From Treponema sp. (GTDB taxonomy: Bacteria > Spirochaetota > Spirochaetia > Treponematales > Breznakiellaceae): a stretch of 10,831 nt of DNA. The translations under genes and the position numbers were made by a program. Shown piece after piece: positions 6,761 to 10,831 of this stretch (the first letter of the stretch is position 1; each line of letters opens with the position of its first letter). Location: assembly GCA_009786625.1 (NCBI GenBank), contig WQRT01000018.1, positions 12,883 to 23,713 on the forward strand, in the 5' to 3' direction. The notes under the pieces are model-generated. The model had not been told where the DNA came from. It was given only the letters and a program-made list of their open reading frames with translations, and made no database searches.

Positions 6761-8029
6761 TTAAAAAAGATGAACCATAACAGACTCATTCTTTTTTAAT
6801 CCTTCTTTGTTAATATCTATAACGACAAAACCATCAGCGCGTGTCAGCGTGGAAACCATTCCCGCTTTTCCGAAAACAGGCCGTGCTAGATATGCGCCGT
6901 TTTCTAAAACAAGCGTTACGGGAAGGCAGACCGCTTTCCCGGGAGAGCCGGGTACGTTAGACGCAATTTTTGCGGGAACTGGATAATTAGCAGCCTGCGG
7001 ACGGCTGTCGGCATCTTCTGCGCGGCGATCAGTGTTTAATGCGTTGTGTTCCAATTGAAGCGAGCTTAACAATAATGTAAAGACCATCATCGCGGAAACA
7101 GGGTGTCCGGGTAAACCTGCGATCAATGTTTTGCTTTCTTCATCCCATCCGAGGATTGTAGGTTTTCCGGGTTTTAACGCTAGACCATGAGTGAAAATAC
7201 CCGGCTTCGCAGTACGATCGATTATCATTTTTGTCATGTCCTTATCGCCCTGAGAACTTCCGCCTGAGATTAAAACAATATCATTTAACGCTGTTTCCTC
7301 CCTTACAGCTTTTTCAATTTTTTCTTCATCATCAGGAAGAACCCGCGCTGATCTCACGTTAAACCCGTATTTTTTAGCAAGTGCGGATAACGCGTTTGTG
7401 TTAATATCGCGCACTTCACCGGGCGTTAGCTGTTCATCAGGCGGAACAAGTTCATCACCTGTAGAAATAATCGCAACAGAAAGAGGAGTAAAAACTTTTA
7501 CGCTTGTTATACCGGCCGCGGATGACGCGCCTATTTCCTGCGGACGAATCTTTGTTCCTTTTTTTAAAAGCAGTTCCCCATTTTTAAAATCTTCTCCTGC
7601 TTCGATTACATTCATTCCAACGGCGGCGGCATCATAAATAGAAATAATATCGCCTGCTGTTTCACTGTATTCGATCATCACCGCGGCATCCGCGCCGTCA
7701 GGAAGCATCGCGCCTGTCGGAACATAGGCGCACTCTCCATGTTTTATAGAAAAATCCGCCTTTTTTCCCATTGAAACAGAGCCGATTTGCTTTAAAAAAA
7801 CAGGTATTCCCTCCGAGGCTGCGGCAGTATCAGAGGCTGCAACAGCATAACCGTCAACTGTCGAACGGCGGAAAGAAGGAACACTGCATGGTGAATAAAT
7901 ATCTTCGGCAGCAATACGATCCATAGTATCGCATAACGTAATCTCTTCATTTTTTAACTGCCATGTAGAGCAGAAAGAAATTATTTTTTCACGCGCCTGT
8001 TCAATTGTATCAACTGTGAGCAGTTTCAT
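6761..8029 (-). CDS. moeA: Molybdopterin molybdenumtransferase MoeA
   Basis: MoeA hydrolyses adenylated molybdopterin and inserts the oxyanion to give the active cofactor. The 422-residue length is usual for the family. Motifs in order: RRSTVDGYAV (54-63), PTGAMLPDGADAAV (104-117), STGDEL (189-194, with E193 at the catalytic Glu position), SGGSSQGDKDMTK (255-267), HGLALKPGKPTILG (281-294) and GLPGHPVSA (305-313). These are closer to typical MoeA than those of the fused paralogue downstream. A low-complexity stretch (about 331-350, AEDADSRPQAA) precedes the C-terminal beta domain. The ATG lies 3 bases after the tupC stop and has only a weak Shine-Dalgarno match, so translation is probably coupled to tupC. 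Being cotranscribed with a tungstate importer, it may insert tungsten, but sequence alone does not decide metal preference. Confidence 0.95.
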   Translation of the reverse strand: MKLLTVDTIEQAREKIISFCSTWQLKNEEITLCDTMDRIAAEDIYSPCSVPSFRRSTVDGYAVAASDTAAASEGIPVFLKQIGSVSMGKKADFSIKHGECAYVPTGAMLPDGADAAVMIEYSETAGDIISIYDAAAVGMNVIEAGEDFKNGELLLKKGTKIRPQEIGASSAAGITSVKVFTPLSVAIISTGDELVPPDEQLTPGEVRDINTNALSALAKKYGFNVRSARVLPDDEEKIEKAVREETALNDIVLISGGSSQGDKDMTKMIIDRTAKPGIFTHGLALKPGKPTILGWDEESKTLIAGLPGHPVSAMMVFTLLLSSLQLEHNALNTDRRAEDADSRPQAANYPVPAKIASNVPGSPGKAVCLPVTLVLENGAYLARPVFGKAGMVSTLTRADGFVVIDINKEGLKKNESVMVHLF

Positions 8030-8032
8030 AAA

Positions 8033-8710
8033 TTATCCGCTGTAGGATCTGAGATATTTTTTAAGGCGGGGATTCCCGGTCTCGGAAAAAATCTCCTTTA
8101 CGCTTCCTTCCATTTCCACTCTTCCATCATACATAAAAAATAAATAATTACAAATACGCCTTATGTGAGACATCTGATGGCTTATTATTATCCAGATTGA
8201 GTTTTCCTTTTTCTGTTCTTCCAAAATTGAATTTTCAAAAATATCTATCGAATCCATATCCATCGCGGTCATTGCTTCATCGGCGATTATAATTTTTGGT
8301 TTAAAGATAACAGCGCGGAGGAATGCGAGCTTCTGCTGCTCGCCGCCGGAAAGACTCTTCGCTCTCTGCCTTCCCTTTTCGGAAAAATTCATTTTATCAA
8401 GAAATGTGTTAACAATACCGCTGTCAGGTTCTATACCGCGGAGTTTTAAAGGATATACAAGATTGTTATAAACTGTGTCTTCCATCATATAAGGCTTTCT
8501 GCTAAGAAATGTTATTTCCTTTGTATTAATACCTTCATAATCAATTGTTCCGTTGTCTTTCTCAAGAAGTCCCGCCATTATTTTAACGAGCGTGGATTTG
8601 CCGCTTCCGTTTGGACCGATTAGTCCGTACACTCCCGGTTTTGAAAAAGATAAACTGTCAACGCTAAGAGAAAAATCACCTAACTTTTTCCTAACATTCG
8701 TGAGCAGCAT
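8033..8710 (-). CDS. tupC: Tungstate ABC transporter ATPase
   Basis: This is the cytoplasmic ATPase of the importer, 225 residues. It has Walker A GPNGSGKST (32-40), the signature LSGGEQ (120-125), Walker B KIIIADEA (139-146, D144 and E145) and the switch His178. It has no C-terminal TOBE/Mop domain such as ModC carries, consistent with a Tup-type rather than Mod-type system. The Q-loop is unusual: in TFLSRKPYMMEDTV the position normally held by Gln (Q-K-P) is Arg71. Immediate linkage to a TupA-type binding protein and a permease gives the substrate call. The ATG is 2 bases after the tupB stop; a GAGG lies 13 bases upstream within tupB. Confidence 0.92.
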   Translation of the reverse strand: MLLTNVRKKLGDFSLSVDSLSFSKPGVYGLIGPNGSGKSTLVKIMAGLLEKDNGTIDYEGINTKEITFLSRKPYMMEDTVYNNLVYPLKLRGIEPDSGIVNTFLDKMNFSEKGRQRAKSLSGGEQQKLAFLRAVIFKPKIIIADEAMTAMDMDSIDIFENSILEEQKKENSIWIIISHQMSHIRRICNYLFFMYDGRVEMEGSVKEIFSETGNPRLKKYLRSYSG

Positions 8711-8712
8711 TG

Positions 8713-9390
8713 TTAAAAATTTTCCTCATTTCTTTCATTTCTGCGTAAAAAATCAGAAAGTGTTTGCAGTAAAAACGCGATTAACAAAAGCAGTATACCA
8801 AGTGTTATGCCCTGGCTGAAATCACCCATGTTGCGTAACATGGAAATTGCAGTTGTCATTGTTCTTGTTTTATGCTGGATATTGCCGCCAACGATCATAA
8901 CCGCTCCCACTTCGCTAATCGCGCGGGCAAAGGCTGTAACAACCACAAAGTAGAACTCACCGCTCATCTCTTTTATAAAAAGAAAATATGTTTGCAGGCG
9001 GCCGGCTCCCATCGTTTTCGCGAACGCGCGTATGGACGGAGCCGATCTCGCCGCGTAGGTGTATATCATGCCGGTAATAATCGGAGTGATTAGAAACACT
9101 TGCGCGATTACCATCGCCTGCACCGTAAAAAGAATCCCCAGAAAACCAAGCGGCCCGCGGCGCATCAGGAGAAGATAAATAATTAAACCCGCGACAACAG
9201 GCGGCATACCCATCAATGTGCGGCATATCCTGACAACGATTTTCTTTCCGTGGAAACTGTGTTTCTCTAGAAGCAGTCCGAAAGCGGCGCCGAGAATAGT
9301 GGAGATTAGAGTCGAGAAAAATGACATCCGCAGCGTAACGCCGATAATCGAAAGAGTATCGGCGCTTAAATTTATAATTCCCCAGTTCAT
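8713..9390 (-). CDS. tupB: Tungstate ABC transporter permease
   Basis: This inner-membrane permease of 225 residues forms the channel, presumably as a homodimer with TupC. Hydrophobic segments are seen at about 16-40, 55-77, 84-108, 146-170 and 195-213. The EAA-type cytoplasmic loop that contacts the ATPase lies around 121-142 (RAFAKTMGAGRLQTYFLFIK), followed by ARAISEVGAVMIVGGNI (155-171), a block well known in tungstate/molybdate permeases of the TupB type. AGGA lies about 10 bases before the ATG. A 32-base gap containing a palindrome separates it from tupA, the largest gap in the operon. Confidence 0.94.
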   Translation of the reverse strand: MNWGIINLSADTLSIIGVTLRMSFFSTLISTILGAAFGLLLEKHSFHGKKIVVRICRTLMGMPPVVAGLIIYLLLMRRGPLGFLGILFTVQAMVIAQVFLITPIITGMIYTYAARSAPSIRAFAKTMGAGRLQTYFLFIKEMSGEFYFVVVTAFARAISEVGAVMIVGGNIQHKTRTMTTAISMLRNMGDFSQGITLGILLLLIAFLLQTLSDFLRRNERNEENF

Positions 9391-9409
9391 CCCGGCGTTT
9401 CCTGTACGT

Positions 9410-9425
9410 TAAACGTATACGTTTA
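9410..9425. repeat. 16-bp perfect palindrome at the tupA stop / tupA-tupB junction
   Basis: TAAACGTATACGTTTA reads the same on both strands. On the minus strand its first three bases are the TAA stop of tupA. In RNA it can fold as a 6-bp stem with a UAUA loop. It could stabilise the 3' end of a tupA message and lower tupB translation, or be a protein-binding site. Confidence 0.6.
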
Positions 9426-10298
9426 TTGAGGCAAATTCACAGCAGCGTTAGGTGTAAATAAAGGAGCGCCGTATTCCGCGATACCGTACTGTCCAATCAA
9501 GCGCTGTGTCGAATCGCTTATCATCCATTGCGCGAAAGCCATCGCGCCTGAAGCATTAATCCGCGGATGACGCGCCGGATTTACAACAATTACTCCGTAA
9601 TAGTTTAAAAGCCGCGAATCGCCTTCGCAGACCGCGCCAAGATCAATTCTGCCGTCCCTTCTTAAAGTGAGCCAGGTAGCGCGGTCTGTCAATGTAAAGG
9701 CGCGCATCTCGTTTGCCATTTGAAGCGTCGCTCCCATGCCCTGACCGACGGAAGAATAGCTGCGCATACCGCTTTGATTAATGCCCGCCTCCTGCCAAAG
9801 AAGCAACTCCATTCTGTGTGTTCCAGAATCATCGCCGCGGGACACAAAAGGCAGATTCGCGGCGGCAATGCCGCGTAATGTCTGAATCACATCGCTGTTA
9901 TGCGCAATTGCGCTGAGAGCTGGTCCTGCAACAAGAAAATCATTGTACATAACGTCAAAACGGACAGAGCCGTAGCTGTCCTCCACAAACCGGATTTCGT
10001 CAGGACGCGCGTGTACAAGAAGCACGTCGGCATCCCCGTCGCGCCCCATCCTGAGCGCGGCGCCTGAACCAACCGCTACAACATCAACTTCCCATCCCGT
10101 TTCACGCGTAAACACAGGCAGAAGATAATCGAGAAGTCCTGAATCCTGCGTACTTGTTGTTGTTGAAAGCGTTATTCTTCCCATAACGGGAACCGAAGCG
10201 GAGTCTCTTGTATTCTGTCGAATACCTCCGGCAAAGAGCGGGAAAGCCGAGACAAGCAAAAGCGCCGCGGCCGCCGCAAGACAAAGAGTCTTTTTCAT
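9423..10298 (-). CDS. tupA: Tungstate ABC transporter substrate-binding protein
   Basis: This exported oxyanion-binding protein is 291 residues long. The TupA signature TTTSTQDSGLL is at 46-56, GDADVLLVHARPDE at 88-101 and SRGDDSGTH at 153-161. TupA proteins bind tungstate with very high affinity and discriminate against molybdate; ModA-type proteins lack this TTTS pattern. Residues 1-23 are a signal peptide with a likely cut after LFA. There is no lipobox Cys, so it should be free in the periplasm or held by its signal anchor. The ATG at 10298 is preferred because AAGGAG ends 5 bases before it and MKKTLCLAAA is a classic signal start. An in-frame ATG at 10316 would add six residues (MCEGEI), which are the translated Shine-Dalgarno region. 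It is first in the operon, behind a promoter and a structured leader. Confidence 0.95.
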   Translation of the reverse strand: MKKTLCLAAAAALLLVSAFPLFAGGIRQNTRDSASVPVMGRITLSTTTSTQDSGLLDYLLPVFTRETGWEVDVVAVGSGAALRMGRDGDADVLLVHARPDEIRFVEDSYGSVRFDVMYNDFLVAGPALSAIAHNSDVIQTLRGIAAANLPFVSRGDDSGTHRMELLLWQEAGINQSGMRSYSSVGQGMGATLQMANEMRAFTLTDRATWLTLRRDGRIDLGAVCEGDSRLLNYYGVIVVNPARHPRINASGAMAFAQWMISDSTQRLIGQYGIAEYGAPLFTPNAAVNLPQ

Positions 10299-10303
10299 AA
10301 TTT

Positions 10304-10309
10304 CTCCTT
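10304..10309 (-). promoter_or_regulatory. Ribosome binding site of tupA
   Basis: AAGGAG is 5 bases before the ATG at 10298 and decides against the upstream ATG at 10316. Its AAGG can also pair with CCTT at 10326-10329. That would compete with the last hairpin of the leader, a possible way to hide the site. Confidence 0.7.
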
Positions 10310-10327
10310 CACACAATGGTAAGCAAA

Positions 10328-10450
10328 GGCGTTTCCGCCCGTACTCTCATCAGCCGCGTTTACAATATTTTTTTGCGGCTGTATCGTTCCGCCCTGCATA
10401 GCCTCTCAGCCTTAGCCAGTCCGTTACAGACATAAGGGGAATCGGAGTTA
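10328..10450 (-). promoter_or_regulatory. Structured leader RNA; candidate molybdenum/tungsten-cofactor riboswitch
   Basis: Read on the minus strand, the leader folds into nested helices. UCCG (10443-10446) pairs with CGGA (10388-10391), and CCC (10437-10439) with GGG (10392-10394), leaving an AUU bulge. This helix encloses two hairpins: GUCU-GUAAC-GGAC (10419-10431) and GGCU-GAGA-GGCU (10400-10411, a GNRA loop). Downstream come a perfect 7-bp stem, CAGCCGC (10375-10381) with GCGGCUG (10351-10357), and GGCG-GAAA-CGCC (10328-10339, another GNRA loop). No reading frame covers the region. Moco-type riboswitches are known in front of molybdate/tungstate transport and cofactor genes and are multi-stem RNAs with GNRA loops. 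The location and shape match, but I could not align it to the Rfam model (RF01055), so the class is an inference. Confidence 0.6.
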
Positions 10451-10455
10451 TATTT

Positions 10456-10484
10456 ATTCTAACATTTAACTAAATGATATTCAA
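10456..10484 (-). promoter_or_regulatory. Sigma-70-type promoter of the tup-moe-moa operon
   Basis: TTGAAT (10479-10484; 4 of 6) is followed after exactly 17 bases by TAGAAT (10456-10461; 5 of 6). Transcription would start near 10449, just where the structured leader begins, giving a 5' UTR of about 150 bases before tupA. Confidence 0.6.
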
Positions 10485-10529
10485 CCTGTTTTATTATGCA
10501 TGATTTATAATGATGTTATATAAAACTAT

Positions 10530-10831
10530 TCATTTCTTCAGTATCTTCTCTAAATCATTTTCAGGTGTACTAATCACAATTAAATTAAATTTTTCCACAA
10601 TCACATCAAACACTTTTTGCGAGAAGAAAGCCGGAACGCTTGGTCCTATATAAATATGTTTTATACCGAGTGACAGCAGAGTCAACAGAATACACACAGC
10701 CTTCTGCTCATACCACGACAGCACCAGAGTCAGCGGCAGATCGTTAACACCGCAATTAAACGCTTCAGCTAACGCCTGCGCTGTTTTAACCGCGCCGTAA
10801 GCGTCATTGCACTGCCCCATATCCAGAATTC
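10530..10831 (-). CDS. hcp: Hybrid cluster protein / hydroxylamine reductase, C-terminal part (5' end outside window)
   Basis: About 100 C-terminal residues are present; the frame runs off the window with ILDMGQCND, so the true start is beyond the edge. MGQCNDAY, CGVNDLPLTLVLSWYEQKAV and GIKHIYIGPSVPAF are highly characteristic of Hcp, a protein of roughly 530-550 residues with a 4Fe-2O-2S hybrid cluster. The Cys of MGQC and the Glu and Lys of SWYEQKA correspond to cluster ligands in the D. vulgaris protein (C459, E494, K496). Hcp reduces hydroxylamine in vitro and acts as a nitric oxide reductase in E. coli, so it points to anaerobic nitrosative-stress defence. It lies upstream of tupA on the same strand, with 231 bases between them including a new promoter, so it is probably a separate unit. 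Confidence 0.96.
   Translation of the reverse strand, partial: ILDMGQCNDAYGAVKTAQALAEAFNCGVNDLPLTLVLSWYEQKAVCILLTLLSLGIKHIYIGPSVPAFFSQKVFDVIVEKFNLIVISTPENDLEKILKK

Noticed and set aside
9423..10298. Molybdate-specific (ModA) identity for the binding protein
   Set aside because: The TTTSTQDSG signature and the TOBE-less ATPase fit TupA and not ModA.
10299..10316. Upstream ATG at 10316 for tupA
   Set aside because: The added residues translate the ribosome binding site itself; the ATG at 10298 has correct spacing and a typical signal-peptide start.
10329..10356. CUGAUGAG followed by GAAAC in the tupA leader, resembling a hammerhead ribozyme core
   Set aside because: The bases between the two core boxes do not pair as stem II, and GAAA is preceded by G rather than the required C. 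GGCG-GAAA-CGCC forms a simple hairpin instead.
10388..10411. GGCUGAGA in the leader, reminiscent of the TPP riboswitch (CUGAGA)
   Set aside because: The other required TPP element (CCUGAU...AAU...CCAGCG) is absent, and the downstream genes have no link to thiamine.
10488..10526. AU-only inverted repeat (GTTTTAT / ATAAAAC) after hcp as a terminator
   Set aside because: The stem has almost no G-C pairs, the loop is about 25 bases and no U-run follows. It is expected by chance in such AT-rich DNA.
10826..10831. GAATTC (EcoRI site) as the last six bases
   Set aside because: A window-edge coincidence; it says nothing about biology, and the hcp frame continues through it.

Overview
The window comes from an anaerobic bacterium, most plausibly a spirochaete close to Treponema. 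This is inferred from gene content: a secreted ankyrin protein, a Cache-type sensor, a hybrid cluster protein, and an operon combining tungstate uptake with molybdopterin-cofactor synthesis. It has not been checked by a database search. Coding density is high. All but one of the real genes lie on the minus strand, so the window is easiest to read from right to left.

From the right edge, the C-terminal fifth of hcp (hybrid cluster protein / hydroxylamine reductase) ends at 10530. It is followed by a 231-base non-coding gap. This gap holds a good sigma-70-type promoter (10456-10484) and a strongly structured leader RNA (about 10328-10450) that I interpret as a candidate molybdenum/tungsten-cofactor riboswitch. 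Seven tightly packed genes follow: tupA-tupB-tupC (tungstate ABC importer), a normal-length moeA, a second moeA fused to a C-terminal periplasmic-binding-protein-like domain, moaC and moaA (10298 down to 3340). Gaps between genes are 2-32 bases, and moaC and moaA overlap. The logic is: import tungstate, make cyclic pyranopterin monophosphate from GTP (MoaA + MoaC), and insert the metal (MoeA). MoaD, MoaE, MoeB and MobA functions are not in the window.

At 2397-3332 a plus-strand gene for an exported ankyrin-repeat protein converges on moaA. A 10-bp hairpin covers both stop codons. Divergent from it, a MOSC domain fused to a MoaB/MogA domain (1354-2289) supplies the molybdopterin-adenylation step missing from the main operon. 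It has its own extended -10 promoter placed so close to the ATG that its mRNA may be leaderless.

At the left edge, a GTG-started transmembrane sensor (1-1220, cut by the window) has a double-Cache ligand-binding region and the start of a HAMP domain. It is probably a methyl-accepting chemotaxis protein.

The most interesting points are the structured leader of the tup-moe-moa operon, the pairing of two different MoeA proteins (one with a fused metal/cofactor-binding-like domain), and the MOSC-MogA fusion with its apparently leaderless start.
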